Part shown: piece by piece, positions 1 through 9,065 of the stretch
Position numbering within the stretch: position 1 is the stretch's first letter
Layout: the number at the start of each line of letters is the position of its first letter
Assembly: GCA_003209375.1 (NCBI GenBank)
Contig: QCRF01000003.1
Coordinates: 33,811-97,810 of the forward strand
Reading direction: 5' to 3'
Source of the DNA: Prochlorococcus sp. AG-459-N19
GTDB lineage: Bacteria > Cyanobacteriota > Cyanobacteriia > PCC-6307 > Cyanobiaceae
Length of the DNA stretch: 64,000 nucleotides
Program-made: the position numbers and the translations under genes
The notes under the pieces: model-generated
The model's input: only the letters and a program-made list of their open reading frames with translations
Database searches by the model: none
What the model was told of the DNA's origin: nothing

Positions 1-69
1 CATTCCAACAAAAGCTAATATACCCCCAGCGGTTACGATTAAGTTTCCAGGCGATAAGTATTTCTTCAT
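1..69 (-). CDS. Partial small membrane protein, possibly DUF2854 family
   Basis: Only the first 23 codons lie in the window; the gene runs off the left edge. An ATG on the reverse strand opens a short polar start (MKKYLSPGN) followed by a hydrophobic stretch with two glycines (TAGGILAFVGM) that looks like a first membrane helix. This N-terminus resembles cyanobacterial DUF2854 proteins from memory. It is divergent from the 60-residue gene at 112. The family call is tentative because the rest of the protein is not visible. Confidence 0.45.
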   Translation of the reverse strand, partial: MKKYLSPGNLIVTAGGILAFVGM

Positions 70-111
70 TTTGATTTAGTAGAATGAGTTTTAAATGGGC
101 TAACAAGTATT

Positions 112-294
112 ATGCAAGATCCTAATACTGCAAATCAAGGGAATTTAATTTTTAAACTTGATCAAGATAGATCATGGCTACTAGAAAATCTTGATAAGGG
201 TAAATGGCCAGAAATCAGAAGCGAACTTGCCGCGCTTGAAAGGAAAATAAGCAAGTTAATTATAAGTGTTCAAGAAAATAATGTTGATATTTGA
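112..294 (+). CDS. Small conserved-type hypothetical protein (60 aa)
   Basis: I do not recognise this protein. It is charged and predicted mostly helical, with a KxPEIRSELAALERKISKL-type amphipathic stretch at about residues 32-50 that could form a coiled coil. There is no signal peptide or membrane segment. It lies in the gap between two reverse-strand genes and ends two bases from the ssb stop, so it is convergent with ssb. The compact fit between neighbours and an ATG start favour a real gene. Confidence 0.55.
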   Translation: MQDPNTANQGNLIFKLDQDRSWLLENLDKGKWPEIRSELAALERKISKLIISVQENNVDI

Positions 295-295
295 T

Positions 296-721
296 TTAAA
301 AAGGTATTTCGTCCACTTCAGGAACTAAAGGTGAACTATCCCAACTAGATTTTTTGGCGGTTTCTTTATTTTCAAATGACTCATTATTTTCTTTTTGATC
401 AGAATTAATAACATCAACTGGCGATATTCGATGAATTTTTGAAGCTGTTAGTTCTGGTTGCTTTTCTTTCGTTCCGTCTTTTCTAGTGACAGAATTCATC
501 TTTAGACGGCCCTCAATAACAATATTTTGTCCCTCCTTTAGTTCATCTACCATTTCTTGTGCAATATTTCCCCATCCTATAATCTTTAGATCTCTGGTTG
601 GATCTTCACTACGTAATCCTTTAAAATTAACAATCATTTCTGCAATTGGAGTTTGGTTTTCTTTGGTATACCTCATTTGGGGAGCGCTATTAATGACCGC
701 CTGAATTAAACAATGATTCAT
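296..721 (-). CDS. ssb: Single-stranded DNA-binding protein
   Basis: Binds and protects single-stranded DNA in replication, repair and recombination. Residues 1-105 form an OB fold, with the typical opening MNHCLIQAVI, a central LKIIGWGN strand, and a GxxIVIEGRLK strand. A polar acidic linker follows, and the protein ends in DEIPF, the acidic tip that recruits partner proteins in bacterial SSBs. The length of 141 residues is normal to slightly short. It is divergent from cobK, with starts 28 bases apart. Confidence 0.88.
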   Translation of the reverse strand: MNHCLIQAVINSAPQMRYTKENQTPIAEMIVNFKGLRSEDPTRDLKIIGWGNIAQEMVDELKEGQNIVIEGRLKMNSVTRKDGTKEKQPELTASKIHRISPVDVINSDQKENNESFENKETAKKSSWDSSPLVPEVDEIPF

Positions 722-749
722 TACTTACTATTTAATTAAAGACATACTG

Positions 750-1547
750 ATGCAGAATCAAGGAAATTGCCATAAAAATGTTTGGATCCTATCAGGAACT
801 TCGGATGGACCTGAAATAGCTAATAGGCTTCTTGAACTTAATTATTCAGTCTTTGCAAGTGTTTTAACTTATAAAGCAGGGCAAGCTTATATTGAAAATC
901 CAAAGTTACATATCATTACGGGGAAATTAAATAATAAAGATCAAATAATTAATTTCATAAATAAAAATAAAATCACATGCGTTGTCGATGCTACTCATCC
1001 GTTTGCCGTAATAATTTCTAAAAATCTTAATAATGCATGTAAAGAAATTAACAAACCTCTTTTCCTATTTGAGAGGAAATCTCTAATAAATAAAACTAAA
1101 AATTTTTTTTATATTGATCATCTTAAGGATATAAATAATGTTGATATGGAAAATAAGAATATTCTTCTTGCAATAGGATCAAGATTCCTTAACGATACAG
1201 CTAGTTATTATATGAATTGTAAATCAAATGTATTTACAAGGGTACTTCCAACTTATGAGAGTATAACTAAAGCTTTTGGATCATGTATTAAAAATTCAAA
1301 CATAGCGATACTTGAACCGAGTAAAAATAATAAAAGCATTTTAGAAAAAAAACTTTGTGATTTTTGGGAGATAGATTATATTCTATGCAGAGAATCTGGA
1401 AGTTATTCTCAGAAAAACTGGGAGAGTATAGTTTCTGGAAGTAAGATGAAGTTATTTTTGGTTAAAAGGCCGAAAGTTAAAAATGATTATTCTTACTCTT
1501 TTGATCGATATCACAATTTGATAAATCACATAATTAAAAAATATTGA
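750..1547 (+). CDS. cobK: Precorrin-6A reductase (CobK/CbiJ family)
   Basis: Reduces precorrin-6A in corrin ring synthesis on the cobalamin pathway. The N-terminal nucleotide-binding signature WILSGTSDGPEIANRL at residues 12-27 and the VVDATHPFA motif near residue 90 are hallmarks of the CobK/CbiJ family. The length of 265 residues is normal. It is followed 13 bases later by cutA on the same strand and may be cotranscribed. The cobalamin adenosyltransferase at 17.8 kb belongs to the same pathway but is not linked. Confidence 0.85.
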   Translation: MQNQGNCHKNVWILSGTSDGPEIANRLLELNYSVFASVLTYKAGQAYIENPKLHIITGKLNNKDQIINFINKNKITCVVDATHPFAVIISKNLNNACKEINKPLFLFERKSLINKTKNFFYIDHLKDINNVDMENKNILLAIGSRFLNDTASYYMNCKSNVFTRVLPTYESITKAFGSCIKNSNIAILEPSKNNKSILEKKLCDFWEIDYILCRESGSYSQKNWESIVSGSKMKLFLVKRPKVKNDYSYSFDRYHNLINHIIKKY

Positions 1548-1560
1548 TATTTAATTCATT

Positions 1561-1866
1561 ATGGAAGTATTAGTTATTATCACAACTGAATCAAGTAACG
1601 CAAATGCTTTGCGAATGGCTAAATTACTAATACAAAATAAACTTGCAGCTTGTGTTTCGATAAAGGAAATTTTTTCAATTTATGAGTGGGATGATGATAT
1701 TGAAGAAACTAAAGAGTTTGAAATTACAATAAAAAGTAAACCAGAATTTAAAGGTTATTTATTTGAGTTCTTAAATAAAAATTCCACCTATGATATCCCT
1801 CAAATTATTTACAAGAAATACTATTCTGAGATGAAATATTATGATTGGATAAACAAGACTATTTGA
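1561..1866 (+). CDS. cutA: CutA-family divalent cation tolerance protein
   Basis: Small trimeric ferredoxin-fold protein of the CutA1 family, linked in E. coli to copper tolerance; its real role in cyanobacteria is unclear. The sequence shows the family pattern: an N-terminal strand (VLVIITTESS), NKLAACVSI around residue 30, the IYEWDDDIEETKE segment, and a C-terminal YDIPQII motif. At 101 residues it is full length. It directly follows cobK and ends one base before the convergent PfkB kinase gene. Confidence 0.87.
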   Translation: MEVLVIITTESSNANALRMAKLLIQNKLAACVSIKEIFSIYEWDDDIEETKEFEITIKSKPEFKGYLFEFLNKNSTYDIPQIIYKKYYSEMKYYDWINKTI

Positions 1867-2877
1867 TTAAATTTCTCTTATTAACTCTCCAAAATCGATA
1901 TTAGATCTAGATCCTAATTGTGTAATTATTTGTCCAGCACAAATTGAACCTATCTCTCCGCATTTTTTAAGGGGATAATTTTTTATTAATCCATGAATAA
2001 ATCCTCCCGCATAAATATCTCCTGCTCCTGTTGTATCAATAATCTTCCCTTTCGTAATTGACTTAATTACTTCGATAACATTTTTGTTAATTATGAGAGA
2101 ACCATTGCTACCTGAAGTTACTACGACTAATTCACATAAGGAGGACAGGTCTCCTCGGCAATTCGCTAATTTATCCTTTTTAAATAGACTCAAAATCTCT
2201 GATTCATTGCAAAAAACTATATCTACATAATTATCAATTAATTCCAAGAAACTCTCTCGGTGTCTATCTACACAAAATGAATCAGACAATGAAAGAATTA
2301 TTTTTGTATTAGATTGTTTTGCAATTTGAGCGGCTTTAAGAAAAGCATTTTTAGCTAATTCGCTGTCCCATAAATACCCTTCTAAATACAAGTATTTACT
2401 TTCTTTGAGTACACTAAAATCTATATCTTTTGGTTCAAACTCTATAGATGCTCCTAGGTAAGTGCACATAGTTCTCTGTGCATCAGGTGTAATCAAAATG
2501 ATTGAATGGGCTGTTGAAGCCCCTTCAATGGTTGGTGGAGTATTGAATATAGTTTTACTTTTTTTAATATCTTCAGAAAAGAAATTACCAAATTGATCAT
2601 TTTTTACCCTTCCAATAAACTGCACATGATTACCTAATTCTGCTAGGCAAACAACGGTATTTGCTGAGGATCCCCCTGATATTTGTTTGATTACTTTGCA
2701 ATTTTCTAACAATCTCTGAGATTCATCAGAATTGATGAGATTCATAGATCCTTTATCCAGATTATTTATCTCAAGAAATTCATCTTCAATATTTACAATA
2801 ATATCTACAATCGCGTTGCCCAGGCCAATGAGATCAACCTTTTTATTATGTTCAAAATGTCTAAAGGATCCCTTCAT
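1867..2877 (-). CDS. PfkB-family carbohydrate/adenosine kinase
   Basis: Ribokinase-fold sugar or nucleoside kinase. The N-terminal VDLIGLGNAIVDIIV block, the SGGSSANTVVCLAELG substrate-side motif near residues 66-82, and the DTTGAGDIYAGGF ATP/anion-hole motif near residue 281 (catalytic Asp in GAGD) are all present. The overall pattern is closest to the adenosine kinase-like branch, but the substrate cannot be fixed by eye. It lies 15 bases downstream of purA on the same strand, which would fit a purine salvage role if it phosphorylates adenosine. That link is inference. Confidence 0.82.
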   Translation of the reverse strand: MKGSFRHFEHNKKVDLIGLGNAIVDIIVNIEDEFLEINNLDKGSMNLINSDESQRLLENCKVIKQISGGSSANTVVCLAELGNHVQFIGRVKNDQFGNFFSEDIKKSKTIFNTPPTIEGASTAHSIILITPDAQRTMCTYLGASIEFEPKDIDFSVLKESKYLYLEGYLWDSELAKNAFLKAAQIAKQSNTKIILSLSDSFCVDRHRESFLELIDNYVDIVFCNESEILSLFKKDKLANCRGDLSSLCELVVVTSGSNGSLIINKNVIEVIKSITKGKIIDTTGAGDIYAGGFIHGLIKNYPLKKCGEIGSICAGQIITQLGSRSNIDFGELIREI

Positions 2878-2892
2878 TAATTTGAAACTAAA

Positions 2893-4275
<1,383 letters not shown>

Positions 4276-4284
4276 TAATTTGTA

Positions 4285-4722
4285 TCAACTTTCTCTTAGA
4301 ACCATTTTTTCAGCAAGAGAAAATTCTTTGGTTAAACGCTCCTTTAGTTTATCTGGTAAAGGTCTAGATGCAAAGTTTTTGTAATGACCTGCCATAGCAT
4401 TTAATGCTGTCTGCATGGTAGTAAATGATTGTGTTTTATTCACCATTCCTCTATTTCTATATCTGGAAATATAGTCAGTTATAAGTGCAAGAGCTTCACT
4501 TCTTACTTCATCTTTATTAGGAGAATCTTTTGGAGTATCAACAGCTGTTTGTAATGTTTTAACAACTGAAATTGTATCTTTTGTATAGTCACCTGTCATA
4601 GAGGTTTTTACAGCTATAGAAGGGGAACTAAATAGTGTAAAAACAAGAATTAAAGATACTGAAAAGGATATAGCTTTGGTAAGATTTTTAAAAATTAATT
4701 TTGATGTCCATTTCCGTAACAT
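4285..4722 (-). CDS. psb27: Photosystem II assembly protein Psb27
   Basis: Lumenal assembly factor that binds CP43 during photosystem II biogenesis and repair. An N-terminal signal segment (about residues 1-38, ending SSPSIA) is followed by the Psb27 four-helix domain with the GDYTKDTISVV and YISRYRNRG motifs. I chose the ATG at 4722 because GGGAG lies seven bases upstream and it gives a normal signal peptide; an ATG at 4749 would add nine residues and overlap proS by one base. The protein contains no cysteine, so it lacks the lipobox Cys known in some cyanobacterial Psb27 proteins. Confidence 0.88.
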   Translation of the reverse strand: MLRKWTSKLIFKNLTKAISFSVSLILVFTLFSSPSIAVKTSMTGDYTKDTISVVKTLQTAVDTPKDSPNKDEVRSEALALITDYISRYRNRGMVNKTQSFTTMQTALNAMAGHYKNFASRPLPDKLKERLTKEFSLAEKMVLRES

Positions 4723-4748
4723 AACTAAGCTCCCGAAAAAAATAAGCA

Positions 4749-6551
4749 TTAAGAATTTTTATTGTACATTATTTCTGATTCAGAAATAAATGTTTCCAAT
4801 AATTTATCAGCACTAACTTTAAACTTATTATTATTTGTTCTGCATAAGAGTTCTACTTCTTTATTAACAGAATCTCTGCCAATAATTATCTGAAAAGGAA
4901 TACCAATTAATTCTGCATCTTTAAATTTAACTCCAGCTCTATCGTTTCTATCATCAAGAAGGACATCAATTTTATTAAGTAAGAAATTGTTATAGATTTG
5001 CTCAGTAAGTTCTCTTTGATTAGGATCTTTTAGGTTTGTTGGAATCATTATAACTTCAAAAGGAGAAATCTGGATAGGCCAACAAATTCCCTTTTCATCA
5101 TGATTCTGTTCGATGGCAGCTTGTGCTATTCTTGTTACTCCAATTCCATAACAACCCATCCATAAATTTTTTAACTGACCATCCTTATCAGAGAACTTTG
5201 CATTTAATTTTTCACTATATTTTTGACCTAGTTGGAAAATATGTCCTATCTCAATACCTTTTTTTTCTTTAAGTTCCTCATCATCATCAATACTTATTTT
5301 ATCTCCTTTTTTGGCATTCCTGATATCCCCAATTAGATAGTCTTTCGAAGCAAAAGAAAATTCTTGAAAAACTTTATGGAAATTAACTTTATTCCCACCA
5401 CTTATAAACTTTGAAAGGCCACTTGCAGAATGGTCAGATATTCTTGTCCATTTTTTATCCCAATTAGAGGTAGCTTTAATAGTTTTATCATCTAAATCTG
5501 GCCCGATAAAACCTAAGGGAAAATCAATTAGATTTTTTTCGATATTATTTTTGTCTTCAATCTTTTTAAGATTTAGGAGATTGAAATTATGAAGTTTATT
5601 GATTAAGTTAAAAAGCTTTACTTCATTAATGTGTTGATCGCCTCTTATGCATGCAAGAATTGGGACCTCAAATTCACCTTCGAACTGTGCAAGGAATATT
5701 ACTACTTTAATGATCTGACTAGGGTCTAAATTATTATTATCGCAAACTTCTTGGATTGTTTTTTGTTGAGGTGTTTCCAACCACTCTGCAATATCATCTT
5801 TTAGTGGAATAGGTTGAGAGGGTAGAGAAACAGCTTTTTCAATATTTGCAGCATAAGATCCACTTTGAGTAAACAAAATGGAATCTTCTCCAGCATCAGC
5901 AGTGACCATGAATTCTTTTGAGGAGGCACCGCCAATTGCACCACTATCAGCTTCAACCCCTACTGTCTGCAGACCACAAGATTTAAAAATATTTTCATAA
6001 GCATTGCCCACCTTTTCATAGAAAGAAGCCAGGTCGTTTTCTGAAGAATGAAAAGAATAACCATCTTTCATTATAAATTCTCTACTTCTCATCAATCCAA
6101 ACCTTGGCCTTATTTCATCTCTAAATTTTGTCTGAATTTGATAAAAGCATTGAGGTAATTGCTTATAGGAGTTGATGGTCTCTGATGCAATACTCGTGAT
6201 TACCTCTTCGTGAGTTGGAGCTAAACCAAATTCTTTACCTTGTCTATCTTTGAGATTAAACATTATTCCTTCCCCTGCAGTATATCCTTCCCACCTTTCA
6301 CTTTTTCTCCATAAATCTGCAGGATGAAGTTGGGGTAATAGTAATTTTGTACAACCAATACTATTAAGTTCTCTATCTATTATTGCGGATATTTTTTCAA
6401 TAACTCTTAGCATTAAAGGCATGTATGCATAAATACCGCTATTAACTCTGCGAATATATCCAGCTTTTAAAAGTAATTGATGTGAAATAATCTCAGCTTC
6501 AGAAGGTGTGTCACGAAGTGTCCCCAGAGGAAATGAGGTTGTCACGCGCAT
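4749..6551 (-). CDS. proS: Prolyl-tRNA synthetase
   Basis: Charges tRNA-Pro. It is class II, bacterial type: an N-terminal catalytic core beginning MRVTTSFPLGTLRDTPSEAE, motif 2 around FRDEIRPRFGLMRSREFIMKD, an inserted editing-like domain at about residues 230-390, motif 3 (GCYGIGVTRIAQA, near residue 446) and a C-terminal anticodon-binding domain. The length of 600 residues matches the insertion-bearing type. It lies just upstream of psb27, a placement that may give cotranscription. Confidence 0.95.
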   Translation of the reverse strand: MRVTTSFPLGTLRDTPSEAEIISHQLLLKAGYIRRVNSGIYAYMPLMLRVIEKISAIIDRELNSIGCTKLLLPQLHPADLWRKSERWEGYTAGEGIMFNLKDRQGKEFGLAPTHEEVITSIASETINSYKQLPQCFYQIQTKFRDEIRPRFGLMRSREFIMKDGYSFHSSENDLASFYEKVGNAYENIFKSCGLQTVGVEADSGAIGGASSKEFMVTADAGEDSILFTQSGSYAANIEKAVSLPSQPIPLKDDIAEWLETPQQKTIQEVCDNNNLDPSQIIKVVIFLAQFEGEFEVPILACIRGDQHINEVKLFNLINKLHNFNLLNLKKIEDKNNIEKNLIDFPLGFIGPDLDDKTIKATSNWDKKWTRISDHSASGLSKFISGGNKVNFHKVFQEFSFASKDYLIGDIRNAKKGDKISIDDDEELKEKKGIEIGHIFQLGQKYSEKLNAKFSDKDGQLKNLWMGCYGIGVTRIAQAAIEQNHDEKGICWPIQISPFEVIMIPTNLKDPNQRELTEQIYNNFLLNKIDVLLDDRNDRAGVKFKDAELIGIPFQIIIGRDSVNKEVELLCRTNNNKFKVSADKLLETFISESEIMYNKNS

Positions 6552-6724
6552 ACAAAAAATCCTTAATAATATTTAATTTTATCAATTAAGATGGAAAAAT
6601 AATTTAAAGTGTCTTGAGTCCCTCAACGCGGCTAGTCTAAAAATATTGTTTCTGCTAACTTTTTCAGTAATGAAGTTCAAACTCTTTTAAAAGTTCATTA
6701 TTACTAAAACATTTTCTTAAGTTT

Positions 6725-7075
6725 ATGGAAAATATAGATTCTAATATTTCTAGCGAAGAGGAATTAGTAGGTATAGATGAAGTTCAAAAATTCTTAAACA
6801 GATCAAGAGCCTCCGTCTATAGGTACACAAATACAGATTTAAGAAATCTAAACCCTAGCTTTAATCCAAGAAAATTAAATCCCGAATTTAGAACTGATCA
6901 AAAAGATCCTTTAAAATTTCATCCTAATGAAGTAGCAAGATTTGCAAAAGATATTTTAAGAATTAAGGAAGTTACTGTAGAGGTCTTTAATACACCTTCC
7001 TCAGCTACTCAAAATATAATGGTGCAAATATTAGACGAGCTAAAATCTATTAGGTCTTTGCTGGAAAAAGAGTAA
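6725..7075 (+). CDS. Small helix-turn-helix-like protein (unknown role)
   Basis: Not assigned to a named gene. Residues 15-40 (VGIDEVQKFLNRSRASVYRY) read like a MerR/excisionase-type helix-turn-helix, followed by a proline-rich link and a KFHPNEVARFAKDI segment, the usual second half of such folds. The C-terminus (QILDELKSIRSLLEKE) looks like a short coiled coil. It is divergent from proS across 173 bases. A DNA-binding role is inferred from the fold pattern only. Confidence 0.6.
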   Translation: MENIDSNISSEEELVGIDEVQKFLNRSRASVYRYTNTDLRNLNPSFNPRKLNPEFRTDQKDPLKFHPNEVARFAKDILRIKEVTVEVFNTPSSATQNIMVQILDELKSIRSLLEKE

Positions 7076-7171
7076 TTAAAAAATTACTAGCCAACTTTTT
7101 GATTTATTGACATTTTGAATGTAAGATAATGATGTTTAATTATCTCCTTAATCTTTACCAATTAAGAGTTC

Positions 7172-7426
7172 TTGAGTTACACGAAATCAAAGCAATTTAT
7201 TCAAAGTAAATCAAGCGAAGAATCTTCTCATGGTTCTGCTCGAAGTGATTTTGAGAGAGATGATGATGACCCTTTAAGTATAAAGAGTTTATCAATAGCA
7301 TCTCTAGGTATTATTTTTGCCATTTTGACAATTTTTTTACCTTCGATAAGCATTTTAATTGGAAGACCTTTTTCTCAAGGAAACGAGATAATTCATAATC
7401 ACGATTTTAAAAAAGATGGACCTTAG
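7172..7426 (+). CDS. Small single-pass membrane protein (84 aa)
   Basis: Unrecognised. It starts at TTG and has a polar, Ser- and acid-rich N-terminal half (residues 1-35, including ERDDDDPLS) and one hydrophobic segment at about residues 38-62 (IASLGIIFAILTIFLPSI). The C-terminus overlaps the first 11 bases of the pyrophosphatase gene, suggesting translational coupling. The overlap with a conserved gene and the clear membrane segment support a real gene. Confidence 0.5.
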   Translation: MSYTKSKQFIQSKSSEESSHGSARSDFERDDDDPLSIKSLSIASLGIIFAILTIFLPSISILIGRPFSQGNEIIHNHDFKKDGP

Positions 7427-7970
7427 TTCAATACCTCCATCTCCAATGAAGGGAATAGTAAATATCGTTGTTGAAATACCTGCAGGGAGTAGGAATAAAT
7501 ATGAATATTGCTCTGATGCAGGAATAATGGCCTTAGACAGAGTATTGCATTCTTCAGTGAGGTACCCTTTTGATTATGGTTTCATCCCAAATACACTCGC
7601 TGATGATGGAGCTCCACTTGATGCAATGGTGATAATGGATGAACCTACTTTTGCTGGTTGTTTAATAAAAGCTAGACCTATTGGAGTTTTGGATATGCAT
7701 GATTGTGGTGCATATGATGGAAAACTTTTGTGTGTGCCTATGGCTAATCCTAGACAGGCTAATATAGTTAGTATTAATCAAATTGCTCCTAATCAACTTG
7801 AGGATGTTGCTGAATTCTTTAGGACAAGTAAAGGACTTGATGGAAGAACAGTTCAAATTGATGGTTGGAGGGATTTTGATGTGGTGGAAAATTTATTGAA
7901 AAGTTGCATACCTCTAAAAAAGAAAAACTTTAAAGTACTTAAGAAATCAAAGATTAGTAAATCAAATTGA
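7416..7970 (+). CDS. ppa: Family I inorganic pyrophosphatase, active site altered
   Basis: Belongs to the soluble family I pyrophosphatases, which hydrolyse PPi from biosynthesis. It has the family scaffold: E20 (VVEIP), K28/E30 (NKYE), R42, Y50 and Y54 (RYPFDYGF), D64 and D69, D96, D101 and K103. Two positions depart from the family: the DGDPxD motif reads DGAPLD, so A66 replaces a catalytic aspartate, and the HYK motif reads TSK, so S138 replaces a phosphate-binding tyrosine. The 184 residues and intact frame argue against decay. Its 3' end overlaps the next gene by four bases. Confidence 0.88.
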   Translation: MDLSSIPPSPMKGIVNIVVEIPAGSRNKYEYCSDAGIMALDRVLHSSVRYPFDYGFIPNTLADDGAPLDAMVIMDEPTFAGCLIKARPIGVLDMHDCGAYDGKLLCVPMANPRQANIVSINQIAPNQLEDVAEFFRTSKGLDGRTVQIDGWRDFDVVENLLKSCIPLKKKNFKVLKKSKISKSN

Positions 7971-8323
7971 AAAAAATAATTCTTTACAGTTATTTAAAAT
8001 GCTCTACGTGCCGAAAAGCTGTAAAGTGGCTTGAAAGCAAAGATTTCGAATTTAAATTAATTGATATTGTCAAAGAACCACCACCTGTTCATTATTTAAA
8101 TCTTGCCTATGAACAATACTCTGATGATAAGAAAAGGATTTTTAACACAAGAGGTAAAGTCTTTAAAACTCTTAATCTTGATATTTATGGTTTATCAAGG
8201 GAAGAAATTATTCAACTTCTTTTAAGTGATGGCAAATTAATAAAAAGACCATTTTTGATTTACGAGGAGGAAAAAGTAATATTAGGGTTTAATGAAATTG
8301 AATATGTCAATCAATTTATATAA
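7967..8323 (+). CDS. ArsC/Spx-family protein
   Basis: Thioredoxin-fold protein of the arsenate reductase ArsC / Spx family. The N-terminal strand and C12-S-T-C15 motif (KCSTCRKAVKWLE) are followed by DIVKEPPP and the RPFLIYEEEKVILGF block with the family arginine. Length 118 is standard. It starts with TTG overlapping the pyrophosphatase stop (TTGA), a sign of coupled translation. Arsenate reduction and redox or transcriptional roles both occur in this family; the sequence alone does not decide. Confidence 0.75.
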   Translation: MKKIILYSYLKCSTCRKAVKWLESKDFEFKLIDIVKEPPPVHYLNLAYEQYSDDKKRIFNTRGKVFKTLNLDIYGLSREEIIQLLLSDGKLIKRPFLIYEEEKVILGFNEIEYVNQFI

Positions 8324-8352
8324 AGTTAAAAAATTAAAGCTTTATTAATTTC

Positions 8353-9012
8353 ATGCATTCTTCTATTAAAAGTTTTTTAAAAGAATGGGGTCTACTAATT
8401 CTATTAACTTTTTTTGTTTCTTCTTGTAGATCTTTTTTAGCAGAACCACGTTATATACCTTCTGGGTCAATGCTCCCAGAATTACAAATAAAAGATAGGC
8501 TAATAATTGAAAAATTTTCGCTAAGAAACTCTTTGCCAAAAAGAGGAGATATTGTCGTTTTTAATTCACCTTACTCCTTTGACGAAAAATTAATTTCATT
8601 AAGATCTAAGCCTCTACCAAATAAAAGATATTGTTTTTTGATGAGTTTTCCTCCAATGTCGTTTATTCCTGGTTTGAGGGATCAAGCTTGTGATGCTTAT
8701 ATTAAAAGAGTGGTGGCACTCCCAGGAGAAATTGTCAGTGTAAATAAGAAGGGTGAATTAATAATAAATAATCAATCAATTCCTGAACCTTACGTCTCTT
8801 ATAAGTGCTCAGTATCTCTCTTTAATAAATGCGGTGAATTTGAAAATATAAGAGTTCCTAAAGATCATTTTTTAGTTTTAGGTGATAACAGGTCGAATAG
8901 CTGGGATGGTAGATATTGGCCTGGAAGTAAATTTCTTCATAAAAATGAGATAATTGGTAAAGCATATTTCAGATTTTGGCCTCTTAGTCAAGTTGGCTTT
9001 TTCCATAAATAA
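8353..9012 (+). CDS. lepB: Signal peptidase I
   Basis: Membrane serine protease that removes signal peptides from exported proteins. One N-terminal membrane segment at about residues 12-29 is followed by the catalytic Ser39 (IPSGSMLPEL) and Lys118 (YIKRVVALPGE), then the GDNRSNSWDGR box typical of type I signal peptidases. Length 219 is normal for a cyanobacterial single-pass form. It follows the ArsC-like gene by 29 bases and converges on the histidine phosphatase gene. Confidence 0.93.
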   Translation: MHSSIKSFLKEWGLLILLTFFVSSCRSFLAEPRYIPSGSMLPELQIKDRLIIEKFSLRNSLPKRGDIVVFNSPYSFDEKLISLRSKPLPNKRYCFLMSFPPMSFIPGLRDQACDAYIKRVVALPGEIVSVNKKGELIINNQSIPEPYVSYKCSVSLFNKCGEFENIRVPKDHFLVLGDNRSNSWDGRYWPGSKFLHKNEIIGKAYFRFWPLSQVGFFHK

Positions 9013-9061
9013 ACTCTTTTTTCTGCCTATGACTTCATCGAAAAAATTTTAAAAAGGGTTT
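9011..9061. terminator. Possible bidirectional terminator between convergent genes
   Basis: An 11-bp imperfect stem (AAACTCTTTTT with AAAAAGGGTTT, one G-U) spans the short gap between lepB and the reverse-strand phosphatase gene. The loop is long (about 29 bases), so confidence is low. Confidence 0.25.
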
Positions 9062-9065
9062 TAAT

